Shown here one piece after another: positions 11,635-22,340 of a stretch of DNA of 64,000 bases. The notes under the pieces were generated by a model. The model ran no database searches. It was given only the letters and a program-made list of their open reading frames with translations, and was not told the origin of the DNA. Each line of letters opens with the position of its first letter. Within the stretch, counting starts at the first letter, position 1. Both the position numbers and the translations under genes were made by a program. The stretch is from Tubulanus polymorphus (taxonomy: Eukaryota; Nemertea; Palaeonemertea; Tubulaniformes; Tubulanidae), in the NCBI RefSeq assembly GCF_964204645.1, contig NC_134027.1:14496485-14560484 (forward strand). Reading direction: 5' to 3'.

Positions 11635-12766
11635 TCTCCAGCGACAATTCATTATTTTGGTTTTGTCGCCCACGACAATTCATTAGTTTGGTTTTGTCGC
11701 CCGAGACAATTCATTATTTTGGTTTAATCGCCCGCGACAATTCATTATTTTGGTTTTATCGCCCGCAACAATTCATTAGTTTGGTTTTGTCACCCGCGAC
11801 AATTCAAGATTTTGGTTTTTCTGCCGCGACAATTCAATATTTTGGTTTTGTCGCCCGCGACAATCAATATTTTGGTTTTATCGCCCACGACAATTCATTA
11901 CTTTGGTTTTATCTCCAGCGACAATTCATTATTTTGGTTTTGTCGCCCACGACAATTCATTAGTTTGGTTTTGTCGCCCGAGACAATTCATTATTTTGGT
12001 TTTATCGCCCGCGACAATTCATTATTTTGGTTTTATCGCCCGCAACAATTCATTAGTTTGGTTTTGTCACCCGCGACAATTCAAGATTTTGGTTTTTCTG
12101 CCGCGACAATTCATTTTTCGGATTTGTCGCCCACGACAATAAAATATTTTCGTTTTATCGCCAGCGACAATTCATTATTTTGGTTTTATCGCCCGCGGCA
12201 ATTCATTATTTTGATTTTATCGCCCGCGACAATTCATTAATTTGGTTTTGTCACCCGCGACAAAACAATAATTTTGGTTTTGTCGCCCGCGACAATTCAT
12301 TATTTTGGTTTTATCGCCCGCGACAATTCATTATTTTGGTTTTATCGCCCGCGACAATTCATAAGTTTGGTTTTGTCACCCGCGACAAATCAATATTTTG
12401 GTTTTGTCGCCCATGACAATTCAATATTTTGGTTTTTATCGCCCACGACAATTCATTATTTTGGTTTTGTCGCCCGAGACAATTCATTATTTTGGTTTTA
12501 TCGCCCGCGACAATACATTATTTTGGTTTTGTCGCCCGCGACAATTCATTATTTTGGTTTTATCGCCCATGACAATTCATTATTTTGGTTTTATCGCCCG
12601 CGACAATTCAATATTTTGGTTTTATCGCCCGCGACAATTCATTAGTTTGGTTTTATCGCCCGCGACAATTCATTAGTTTGGTTTTGTCGCCCGCGACAAT
12701 TCAATATTTTGGTTTTATCACCCGCGACAATTCATTAGTTTGGTATTGTCGCCCGTGACAATTCTT
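10494..12766 (+). repeat. 31-bp minisatellite array 4 (about 73 units)
   Basis: The longest array of the family. Beyond the duplicated part it holds a further 277-bp higher-order repeat (start words ATCTCCAGCG at 11,634 and 11,911), so block duplications have acted at two scales. It ends at the TGGGACTTTAGTCCCA near-palindrome at 12,779. Confidence 0.92.
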
Positions 12767-13420
12767 TTTCAGTCCATTTGGGACTTTAGTCCCAGCGGGC
12801 TATTGTGTTCACTTTTCGTCCCTCCGTCCGTCCATAGACGGAATCCAGTTATTTTGGGAAGTTTTGAAATAGCTTCAAGGTAATGTCTTGATATTTGGTT
12901 TATACATGTATCTACCCTAGACACATCGTCAGCCCAAAAACTGGCCCTGTCAGATTCAAGATGGCCGACTGGCAGCCATTGTTGTTTGCCAAAATCAGCA
13001 CTTTTTAAACATTTTCGAAGTTTTCGTGGGAAATTTTGAAGACGCTTCGATCAATTACCTTGATCTTTCGTTTATATTTGAATCTACCAAAGGCCCATCA
13101 GCATAATAAAATTGGGTCGAACTGACTCAAGATGGCCGTCCTATGACCTTTTTAGTGCCCAAAAATGTCAATTTTGGCCAGAATTCTAGGTCCTGTAGCT
13201 TCCTACTGGTTTGCCATTTCTCATTGCAATTGCTGATGGGTATTCCTTAGAGAGGGATGTTTTATACCTGGGACAGGTATTTTTGATCAGCCAATTATGA
13301 CGCAATTGGCGGCCATCTTGGTGTCATCAGTACTCATTCGTAGGTGGGAAAAAGTTTTTCCACATTTAATCGATACCTAAGCATATTGTGTTACTATATT
13401 CAATTGGAAAGTTGTAGCCC
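12767..13420. repeat. Inverted copy of the CAAGATGGCCG segment
   Basis: Inverse of about 3,890-4,479, differing by scattered substitutions. It includes CAAGATGGCCGACTGGCAGCC and GGCGGCCATCTTGG-type words. No gene was recognised. Confidence 0.7.
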
Positions 13421-14175
13421 ATAACGTGTTCTATGATTTTGGTGAGTTTCAAGGTCATTGGTTTTAGTATGTGGCCATCAGGGGGCGTTGAATAATACAA
13501 TAACTTAGTATTGCTATATTATATTTGTACCAAGGCATATTTTGTTACCATGATCAATTGCAAAGTTGTAGTTCATGACATCGTCTATGATTGTGGTGAG
13601 GTTTTAAGTACATTAGTTATTCCATATAGTCACCAGGGGGCGTTGAATAGTAGAATGGCTTAGTATTTCCTTATTAGATTGGTGCCTAGGCATATTTTGT
13701 TACCATGATCCATTGCAAAGTTTTAGATCATGACATCGTCTATGATTGTGGTGAGTTTTTAAGGACATTAGTTACTCCATATAGTCACCAGGGGGCGTTG
13801 AATAGTAGAATGGCTTAGTATTTCCTTATTAGATTGGTACCTAGGCATATTTTGTTACTATGATCAATTGCAAAGTTGTATTTCATGACATGTACTACGA
13901 TTGTGGTGAGTTTTAAGGTCATTGGGTTTTGCATATGGTCACCAGGGGCGTTGAATAGTAGAATAACTTAGTATTTCCATATTAAATTGGTAACGAGGCA
14001 TATTTTGTTATCACAATCAATTACAAAATCATAGCTGCTCACATGTTCTATGATTGTGGTGGGTTCCAAGGTCATTGGTTTTTGTATATGGTCACTAGAG
14101 GGCGTTATGTATTGAAATTGTTAGATTGTTGAGCATTTGAAACCACTTCCCAAGTGAGCATGGTGTCCCTGGACC
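13421..14175 (+). repeat. About 150-bp tandem repeats with CTCF-like words, right copy
   Basis: Inverse of 3,078-3,890. CTCF-like words: CATCAGGGGGCG at 13,476, CACCAGGGGGCG at 13,631 and 13,786, and CACTAGAGGGCG at 14,093. Each sits at the same place in a unit. Confidence 0.7.
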
Positions 14176-14179
14176 CCTA

Positions 14180-14722
14180 GTTTGGTTTTGTCCCCCGCGA
14201 CAATTCATTATTCCTGGTTTTGTCGCACGTAACAATTCAATATTTTGTTTTTGTCGTCCGCGACAATTCATTATTTTGGTTTTATCGCCACGACAATTCA
14301 ATATTTTGGTTTTAACGCCCGCGACAATTCATTATTGTGGTTTTATCGCCCGCGACAATTCATTATTTTGGTTTTATCGCCCGCGACAATTCATTATTTT
14401 TGTTTTGTCGCCCGTGACAATTCAATATTTTGGTTTTGTCACCCGCGACAATTCATAATTTTGGTTTTATCGCCCGCGATAATTCATTATTTTGGTTTTA
14501 TCGCCCGCGACAATTCATTATTTTTGTTTTGTCGCCCGTGATAATTCAATATTTTGGTTTTGTCACCCGCGACAATTCATAATTTTGGTTTTATCGCCCG
14601 CGATAATTCATTATTTTGGTTTTATCGCCCGCGACAATTCATTATTTTTGTTTTGTCGCCCGTGACAATTCAATATTTTGGTTTTGTCACCCGCGACAAT
14701 TCATAATTTTGGTTTTGTCCCC
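14180..14722 (+). repeat. 31-bp minisatellite array 5 (about 17 units)
   Basis: Inverse counterpart of array 1 but longer. It contains a higher-order block of about 122 bp repeated two to three times (the phrase from TTTTGTCGCCCGTGA to ATAATTTTGG), which accounts for the extra length. Confidence 0.9.
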
Positions 14723-16380
14723 GTGGTTTTGTCGGAATATTAAGTTTTTTGGTCGAACAGTGTGTTAAGGTCGTTTTGGAAATTTACTCGGTCTGGTATA
14801 TTTTGGATACAATCCGTCTGATATCATTCAGCTCACTTCGATCTACAAATAACCCGTGCGTATTTTGAAGAATCATCGTTACAAAAGCACTGTCGGGCCA
14901 TAAACATCGAAAATTGAGCCCCATTCAAAGAGCCGACATGTTTTTCTAAGTCCTCTTTCCGAAATCTACCGCACGTTTCTTGTCACATCAATTATCAATT
15001 CAAGCATAAATTAACAAATTTATTACCCAAAGATTGCACATTCTGTCGCGGTTTTTAAAAACTAATTTTAACAATAGCCCATTTTCTTCATAAAATCATA
15101 TTACCGATATACAGGAAATTTACTACTTTAGATTTTAAAAGCACTGTCGAGCTGTAAACATCGACGAATCGACGTGTGTCACTACATCGTCGTTCTGGGG
15201 ATCAGCTGCGAGTTTCACCTCATCATGAGAATCAAATCGAGTACAAATTAATTTATTACTACCAGTGATTTGGCTGCGGGCGTCATGCAGTTAGTTTAGC
15301 AATACCTATTTTTCTTTATCAAATTAACCGTGTATTTACTAAGATAAATCATAAGTGTACCGGGGAGTCGTAGGTCTAAACGAAACACGCCGAAGAGATA
15401 TAGCGGAGAAAAGCTGTTATGTCGACGAGGTATCAAAATAAAATAATACATTACTTTATTCGGCCGCGGGCTTCAACCTCTATATCAATACCATCAATTC
15501 TCTATATTTCCTACAGTACATACCGATCATTGTCAAATGCACAAGGTATTTACTAAATACAAGTATATAACACACTCCTTTCCGTATGCTGGAGTCACAC
15601 TTCAAATTTGAGTAAGCGTTCGCTGTGGGGGAAAGGAGATCGTTCGCTTTGTCGCTTGAAGTGTTTATCGAGTTTTACGTGGCTTTAGGCCTACCGGTAT
15701 TGAGCTTAACTGTCTCAAACAAACACAGTATAATTGTTGCGTTTATTAACGGACTCATTGGATTGAACTTCAAAACAAAATTTTCGACATTTAGGAGGGT
15801 TGTTATTCAATAGGCCCACGACCAATCTGTCCGGATGTTAGGCCTACGCATATACATAGGCCTACATAGGCTAGTAGCCTCTACTAGGTTAAAGCTAAGT
15901 TCACTGTAAAGGAGGAATCAGATTTATTAAAGTGCATGTTAATTAGTGATTTACTGGTTCTGACTTGTAACGATCAATCACAATTATCAATTTTATTGAC
16001 AAAAATGAAGATTTTTTTGAAAATTTCGTCCGAGCAGACAGCTTTATAAGCCAGACTTTTCATCATCAATGAAACTGGTATTTCTTTAATTCCTATGACT
16101 TAAGCCGGGGGTGGGTCGGGGTGGGTCGGGGTGGGTCGGCCTTGCGATGGCTTGTGACTCACTGCGAGGCCATTCACTGCGACCGCCAGCGACGATTGTG
16201 TCGCAACGACTCATCGACCCACGCTCCCTTGCGACAGGTTGTGACTGTCAGCAACGCCAGTGACAAGGAGTCACACGTGTTCTACTTTCTGCAACGCGAC
16301 ACGACTGTCACAACCGACCTACGTGCTCTTGCGACTGGCAGAAACTAGTCGCACACAGTCGCTGACAATCATAGTTGTAG
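14723..16380. repeat. Second inner fold-back copy, G-rich tract and unassigned DNA
   Basis: 14,723-14,805 is the inverse of 2,700-2,785. The sequence then jumps, without the reverse-transcriptase scrap, to an inverse copy of 6,800-5,900, ending near 15,900. 15,900-16,100 is unassigned. At 16,107-16,140 there is a G-rich tract of three GGGTGGGTCGG-like units that could form a G-quadruplex. 16,140-16,365 is rich in GCGAC/GTCGC words and has no convincing gene. Confidence 0.55.
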
Positions 16381-16985
16381 TTCATGACATCGTCTATGAT
16401 TGTGGTGAGTTTTTAAGGACATTAGTTATTCAATATAGTCACCAGGGGGCGTTGAATAGTAGAAAAGCTTAGTTTTTCCTTATTAGATTGGTACCTAGGC
16501 ATAGTTTGTTACCATGATCCATTGCAAAGTTGTAGATCATGACATCGTCTATGATTGTGGTGAGTTTTTAAGGACATTAGTTATTCCATATAGTCACCAG
16601 GGGGCGCTGAATAGTTGAATAACTTAGTATTTCCTTATTAGATTGGTACCTAGGCATATTTTGTTACTATGATCAATTGCAAAGTTGTATTTCATGACAT
16701 GTACTACGATTGTGGTGAGTTTTAAGGTCATTGGGTTTTGCATATGGTCACCAGGGGCGTTGAATAGTAGAATAACTTAGTATTTCCATATTAAATTGGT
16801 AACGAGGCATATTTTGTTATCACAATCAATTACAAAATCATAGCTGCTCACATGTTCTATGATTGTGGTGGGTTTCAAGGTCATTGGTTTTTGTATATGG
16901 TCACTAGAGGGCGTTATGTATTGAAATTGTTAGATTGTTGAGCATTTGAAACCACTTCCCAAGTGAGCATGGTGTCCCTGGACCC
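16375..16985 (+). repeat. About 150-bp tandem repeats with CTCF-like words, outer right copy
   Basis: Inverse of the left outer block. CTCF-like words CACCAGGGGGCG at 16,440 and 16,595 (the latter followed by CTGA) and CACTAGAGGGCG at 16,902. Confidence 0.7.
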
Positions 16986-16989
16986 CTAG

Positions 16990-17283
16990 TTTGGTTTTGT
17001 CTCCCGCGACAATTCATTATTCCTGGTTTTGTCGCACGCAACAATTCAATATTTTGTTTTTGTCGTCCGCGACAATTCATTATTTTGGTTTTATCGCCGC
17101 GACAATTCAATATTTTGGTTTTAACGCCCGCGACAATTCATTATTGTGGTTTTATCGCCCGCGACAATTCATTATTTTGGTTTTATCGCCCGCGACAATT
17201 CATTATTTTTGTTTTGTCGCCCGTGACAATTCAATATTATGGTTTTGTCACCCGCGACAATTCATAATTTTGGTTTTGTCCCC
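16990..17283 (+). repeat. 31-bp minisatellite array 6 (about 9 units)
   Basis: Inverse of array 1 with the same order of unit variants, so it is the true mirror partner of the left outer array. Confidence 0.9.
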
Positions 17284-17340
17284 GTGGTTTTGTCGGAACA
17301 TTAAGTTTTTTGGTCGAACAGTGTGTTAAGGTCGTTTTGG

Positions 17341-17612
17341 AAATTTACTCGGTCTGGTATATTTTGGATTACTGTGTATGTCATTTGTCAGGACATTAAA
17401 CAGAAGACGACTTAGGATACTACCTTGCGTGACTCCACTAGTTAGACCGTCTCATTCCAAGAGGAGGCGTTCCGTTGATTTCGGTTACAAGTTTCCGTTC
17501 AGAGATAACTGCTGAGCCATTTAAACGACCTATCATTGATACTGTTTCCTAATAGCCTCTTTAGTAATGGCCGATGTTGAGCCTTATCAAATGCTTTGTT
17601 GAAATCCACCGT
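17341..17612 (-). pseudogene. LINE-type reverse transcriptase scrap, inverted copy
   Basis: Inverse of 2,448-2,740, with the same FNKAFDKA and GVTQGS blocks read on the minus strand and a few substitutions. It ends at the fold-back end motif at 17,640-17,672. Confidence 0.72.
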
Positions 17613-17672
17613 TGAACAGGATTCTAAGACTGTGCAGAAAACCCGTTATCGCTGCTTTGCAGCTATATTTAA

Positions 17673-18137
17673 AATATAAATTTTATTTACGAAAAATAAA
17701 CTATTATGGTCATTACAAATTGAAAATTCATAGTGTATTTTTAAGAACAAGCTTACATAGTTTACAGAATACATCACGTACATTTGAATTTTATAGGTGA
17801 TGGGTAAAAATCAACGTGTGACAGAAAAAAATGTAGTTAATTATGTAACAATATCGAAATATGTGCTCTCTTTTAGTTTTCCTCAACAAAGCCGCTTTTA
17901 GTTTGATGCAAAATGAAATTTGCTTTTAAAATGTGTAACTAGGCCTAATCAAAAGGATATTTCAAAAGCAAACTTTGCCGGGCCAAGAGCCACATTGAAT
18001 TCAATTTTTTCCGAACCATTATGCCTTTTTCATCATAACATTATTTATCCTATTTCAAGATCTTAGGCGTACAAGTAGAGAGAGGGCCTACGTTGGGTTC
18101 AAATCGGAATTTTAAGATTTATTTCATTTAATTCCAG
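17673..18137. other. Unassigned flank
   Basis: AT-rich DNA between the fold-back locus and the candidate small gene. Nothing recognised. If the downstream gene is real, this would be its promoter side. Confidence 0.4.
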
Positions 18138-18539
18138 GTTTTCACTGTAGATTATCAAAGACATGTGGCGTTGTGGGAGTTCATAGTTGTTTGATAATCC
18201 ATCATTTGTAAGTGCAAGGCTATTTGAGGGATTCGAAACCGACATTTTGTAAATTTTGTGGCTTTATTACGTTTAATTCCAGATGTTTATCATGACACGT
18301 TTCATTTTGGGGGTTTGTCAGCGAGTTGGTATGCTGTCAGCAGAATTAGTTTGATAATTCGTTTCATGTAAGTAAACAGCTATTTGAAGGATTCGAAACC
18401 GAAATCTGTATTGTGAATTTTTTAGTTGTATTTTGTTTGATTCTAGGTGAATAGGACATGATTCATTTTGGGAGTTTGTCCGCGAGTTTGTATACTGTCA
18501 AATGAAGTTTCTTCGTCAATTTGTCGTATGTAAGTATCA
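18138..18539 (+). other. Three tandem 5' exon-like cassettes
   Basis: Three segments are each framed by an acceptor (TTTAATTCCAG or TTGATTCTAG) and a consensus donor GTAAGT: 18,138-18,207, 18,283-18,367 and 18,447-18,539. Cassettes 2 and 3 share TTCATTTTGGG.GTTTGTC and GCGAGTT.GTAT.CTGTCA; cassette 1 is more diverged. The repeat period is about 150-165 bp including intron parts. They lie just upstream of a fourth exon with a start codon, so alternative or serial non-coding 5' exons created by tandem duplication is the inferred role. Transcription is not shown by the sequence alone. Confidence 0.5.
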
Positions 18540-18620
18540 ATCTATAGGTTATATAGGCCCTATTAGGAGTTCGATACAGAAATTTGGTGAATTCCTCAGA
18601 TTTATTTTAATTTATTCCAG

Positions 18621-19158
18621 GTTGCTTTCAGAAAAATATGTACTTTATTTCATAGGTTGGTCTTTGATTGAAAACTAAAAATGGATGATAGTTCTAAATT
18701 TGATGTTGATTCACATGACCAATCTAGTAAGTATGGCTCACTCGTCCTTTAGAATAAGAGACCTATTGTATTAATCCTTCAATTCAAGTTGCTATACAAC
18801 CTTTTATACAGATATTTACCTTATCAATATAAACATGTATTTGCCATTAGCCATACAATTCAGTAAAACTTTTCCCGTCCAGATTTTGAAACATTATTTG
18901 ACTCAATTTTTCCTCCTAGAAAATTGCTTTAGCTCATTCCAATGTTCGCAGTAAAAGTGAATGTAGCATGTATGATTCCCATCCATCAATTTTGTCTTGT
19001 TTCGTATTTTTAGCGAAAATCTCGAAAAAGTCTGACGTCGAGGCAGGTGGTGGCCAGACTAAGACATATTCTTGGGAAATATTTAAAGACGCATGGCAAA
19101 CACACTTATTGTTCAATTTTTTCCTATCCTTATTTTGAAATTGAAGTATTGTAATAAA
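18621..19158 (+). CDS. Candidate small host gene, two coding exons, 56 residues
   Basis: An exon follows TTTATTCCAG at 18,620. It contains ATG at 18,681 in a good context (AAAATGG) and ends at a GTAAGT donor at 18,727, leaving the frame one base into a codon. The next good acceptor, TATTTTTAG at 19,005-19,013, restores the frame exactly. The second exon runs to a stop at 19,136-19,138, and an AATAAA signal follows at 19,153. The product starts MDDSSKFDVDSHDQS, has a charged middle, and ends in a tryptophan-rich and hydrophobic tail (SWEIFKDAWQTHLLFNFF...). That tail might be a membrane-associating helix. I do not recognise the family. The matching splice phase, start context and poly(A) signal are the evidence; no transcript is available. 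Confidence 0.5.
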
Positions 19159-20588
19159 CTATTGATTTATTTTTGTTGATCAACGCAACTAGTTTTGTTG
19201 TTTTCTTTCTTAATTTACATTTGAATTGGATGGTCATCTTGCGTAGGAGTCAGTTTGTCATCGAAGCAATACAGTCTAACTTGTTGACGTCTCAGATGCA
19301 GCGGGGCAGGGCGGTCATTATATTGTGGACTTATCCAAATTACACTTACACAGCCCAACGTGTTTCAGTGTGTAAACTCCGTCATACTCGGCATTATAAG
19401 ACAGTGAGGAATTGAGTTTTAGTTACCTGAGCCCTCGGCTTGATTCGACCAAAAAGACCTTAAATCTGACTTCACAGAATTTGATTATGAGTCAAGGATT
19501 TTCTAAATTTCTGAATGCTTTCTCTGGTTTTAAGATCAATTCAAATTCAAACTTCAAAATATTTTATTGAAAGAAATTCTACTGAAGACAGATTTTGAAA
19601 TGAAGGATATATCCAGGCAAATAATTATAGCAAAATCAACTGATGATCATCAAGGTGAAGTTTTCATTGATCTTCGGCTAATTTGTCTACCCCTGATGAT
19701 TGAAGCATTTTGGTTACTCGTGCCAATTAGTCAGCCACAGTCGATTTTCATGCCATCTGACCTCTTTCCATCTGTAATTAAGCAATCAAATGTAAGAATT
19801 ACTTGGGTAAGGAGCGAAATAATATATAGATATCTTAGGAGACTATTTGAAATCATGAGTTTGTTGTGAAAATCTATTACTACTCTTAGTCTCGTAGAGC
19901 ATAGACACCAAGCCACGTGGCATTGGTATTTTAAGGGCTATTCAGTTTACTCCAAAACAAGTCAATGATTAACATTAAAAAAGCTTCATATCGATGGTAT
20001 GTTGCAGGACTCGTGACGCCCATGAATTATCATCCCATAATTACAATGAATCCAATTCTGCATGTACGTTAGCACGACTGATTACTAATCCAAATATTGC
20101 ATTACAAAAAAAAAAATACGCAAAACGTCAAGCACTTACAGCATCTGAGACAGTTGCGCTTAAGTTAGCCTGTTAAGTTACGTCTTTGGCTGTCATTGTC
20201 GAAAAAGCCTAATTTCAAACATACATTTGCGCACTGTGGTTTAATATTCCTGCAAGAATCCGCAAAGGAATTGAAGACCGTAGTGCCCAGTTCATTCCAC
20301 GAATAATAGCTGGAAAGAAAGTAATCAAAATAAATTGTCATGCACATTCAGTGTAAACCAGGCCATAACTAGCTGCTATTAAGGCATTCCACTGACTGGC
20401 TCTGCCCATTATATTTAGGGCCTAAATCTATTCTAGGCGCATCCCCCAAAAAAGCTAGGCATTAAGTAAGTAGCCAACAATGATCATTGCTTCACCGAGT
20501 AGGCCTACTCATTTGCTAGCATTACTCATATTATTAAAGAAATCATTTAATACATTCCCTGGTTAACGGATTCTCACCTTAAAATACA
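19159..20588. other. Unassigned region
   Basis: AT-rich sequence with only short chance frames, for example 19,567-19,869, which has no recognisable domain. No repeat, RNA gene or splice structure could be supported. Confidence 0.4.
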
Positions 20589-20627
20589 TCATAGAACTAT
20601 AACGGAATATCCGTTATAGTTCTATGA
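20589..20627. repeat. Perfect palindrome, 18-bp arms
   Basis: TCATAGAACTATAACGGA, a 3-base centre, and its exact reverse complement. It is unlike its surroundings and could extrude as a cruciform. It may be the centre of a small inverted element, but no longer arms were found. Confidence 0.8.
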
Positions 20628-20942
20628 ATACATAAACTCCGCTGTCGTTGTCATCGATACGAGTCGTCAACTGAACGCGGAAGTAAAATTCCGTGTGGAA
20701 ATTCCTACAATTTCTGTCCATATCACGTTGATTTGACCCCGAAATCTTCAGGAAATGTAGCCAACGTAAATTGATTTACGAATAGAATTAATCAATTGAC
20801 TCATTTTAGAAATCATGATTTCGTGAAATTCATTAATGTCCTAAAACTCGCGATAAATTTAAGCGGAAAATGATTTCAACCATCAACCATGTTGTTTCAT
20901 TAATAAAACAATTGTTGCGCCGGCGCTGTACTGTGATAACGC

Positions 20943-21011
20943 ATGGTTTCACTAGGATTCGAACCCTCGACCTCTCAGTTGGGAGTCAAACACCTTATCC
21001 ACCATGCCACA
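20943..21011 (-). repeat. tRNA-like sequence, probable SINE head or tRNA pseudogene
   Basis: On the minus strand the sequence has a TGGCATGGTGGATAAGG block resembling a Pol III A box and GGTTCGAATCC, a perfect B box, at the usual spacing. The anticodon and T arms do not fold well (arm bases do not pair), so it is unlikely to be a working tRNA. A tRNA-derived SINE head is the better reading. The tail could not be defined. Confidence 0.5.
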
Positions 21012-21295
21012 GGACAGGATGCTGTTTTTATCGTTAGCTGGAGTACCGGACAGGGCGAGTCGCGATTGCTACTATCATCCGGTGTTATCTTTCAGTAAGT
21101 AATTTTAAGTTTAAAATAGGACTGAGAGTGCATAGGTATAATCTACGCGGAGCGAATGCGTGTTATATTACTATCAGAATTCTACATTTCAATTAGAAGC
21201 AATTAGTTGTCGAATCTGATAGAACATGAATTTTATGTGCGAAAAAAAGTGGAAAATATGTAAATAAAAATAATAACAATCAACAGAATTACAAA

Positions 21296-21410
21296 AGGGT
21301 TTTCGACGAAAGTCAGAAAACCCTAATAATCACGCGAATTTCAATAGGGTTTTCTGTGAAGAAACAGAAAACCCTAAACATAGTTGCAAAGCAGCGATAA
21401 CGGGTTTCTG
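21296..21410. repeat. Two hairpins followed by the fold-back end motif
   Basis: Diverged hairpin at 21,296-21,324, canonical AGGGTTTTCTG hairpin at 21,346-21,375, and immediately after it a diverged copy of the GCAAAGCAGCGATAACGGG motif (21,376-21,410). The direct adjacency suggests hairpin and motif are the two parts of one element terminus. Confidence 0.6.
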
Positions 21411-22340
21411 CCTTGCTGGAGGAGGAGCGCCCCCTAGGGGTCAGCTGATAACATGGCTATGTTGATTCACATGGGATACTACGCGAAAGTTTCTAATGTA
21501 CCAAGGTTAGGGGATATGACACCGAGAATAACGTAGATACGGTACTTTTACCATGCCCAAGTGGCCGGTAATTTGCCGGTTAGCATACTACTGAATTACA
21601 ATCGAAAAAAACTGATGCTAGAATGAGTTTTCAACATTAATGCCCCTAGTGGTTAGAATAGGAACTAATTATGTTAGGGATTCGTTGTATCTTATATCCA
21701 GGTACATGTATATCAATGTTCATAGATATCCCTTTATCCGCTTAGTAGCTATCAATGAAAATGCATTTCCAGCAAAATGTAGGTGGCGCTCCTGGAGAAC
21801 CATATAAGTTACCTACTTAAACCATACATAAATCCAAGAATCTTGAAAAGGGCTACTAACCACACATTGCAACCTCGATTCTATCGCCAACAGTTAAAGA
21901 CCTAGGAGCAAAAATCGTTGTTTTCACAGTCCCCTGGTGGCAGTTGTATGAACTAATCATGCAGGATGGCATATTACACACATGTCTTTGTTCTTATACC
22001 AAGTTTTGTGATTTTCATAATAAACAGACCGCATTAAATGCGAAAAATGGATGCTGAAATCAATTTTTCAATATTAACGCCCCTAGTGGTTAAAATGGGA
22101 ACTAATCATATAAGGGGTTCGTTTCGTTTAGTAACCAGGTACATGTGTATCAATTTTTAAAGAAATCCATTAGTACCCTTAGTCGATATAGATGAAAATG
22201 CGTATTCCAGCGTCTTATAGGTGGCGCTACTGGAGAACCATATGAGTTACATAGTTATACCATACATCAATAAAAGTGGCTTCGCAAGGGCTACTGATCA
22301 CTGTTGCAACCACGATTCTATCTCCAACGGTTAAGGAGCT
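21411..22340. repeat. Two copies of a 438-bp repeat with CCCCTAGTGG and GGTGGCGC words
   Basis: Copies start near 21,641 and 22,079 (GCCCCTAGTGGTTA...). They share GGAACTAAT, CCAGGTACATGT, TAGGTGGCGCT(C/A)CTGGAGAACC and GAGCAAAA(A/G)TC blocks in order. Like the CTCF-like repeats further left, they carry short GC-rich words in AT-rich DNA, including CCCCTGGTGGCAG at about 21,931. No coding potential. Confidence 0.65.

Larger units (their letters stand above)
2397..17672. repeat. Large fold-back mosaic repeat locus (about 15.3 kb)
   Basis: The locus is bounded by inverted copies of one end motif (AGCTGCAAAGCAGCG then ATAACGGGTTTTCTG): plus orientation at 2,397 and minus orientation at 17,672. 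Inward from each end the order is the same but inverted: reverse-transcriptase scrap, short 31-bp array, about 150-bp repeats and, on the left and the inner right copy, a segment rich in CAAGATGGCCG words and a long 31-bp array. Next comes a segment with GTATTTACTAAATACAAG and a CGTCGACATAACAGC word. The right half contains more than one partial copy (12.8-14.8 kb and 15.9-17.7 kb), so repeated inversion and duplication is inferred. No target-site duplication could be defined in the AT-rich flanks. Confidence 0.75.

Noticed and set aside
4322-12676. Long open frames (up to 348 codons) giving peptides such as ATIHYFGFIARDNSLFWFYR
   Set aside because: They are translations of the 31-bp minisatellite. 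The unit length is not a multiple of three and the unit has no stop in any frame on that strand, so open frames arise automatically. There is no start context and no homology to a protein.
8830-12766. CRISPR-like regular repeats
   Set aside because: The 31-bp units are directly adjacent with no unique spacers, and the genome is clearly eukaryotic.
16121-16472. Plus-strand frames in the G-rich, GCGAC-rich segment
   Set aside because: The composition is repetitive and the frames overlap each other; no domain was seen.
19567-19869. 100-codon plus-strand frame and its antisense partner
   Set aside because: No recognisable family and both strands are open over part of it; not supported as a gene.
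20943-21011. Functional tRNA gene
   Set aside because: A and B box words are present, but the anticodon and T arms do not pair properly, so it was listed only as a tRNA-like repeat.
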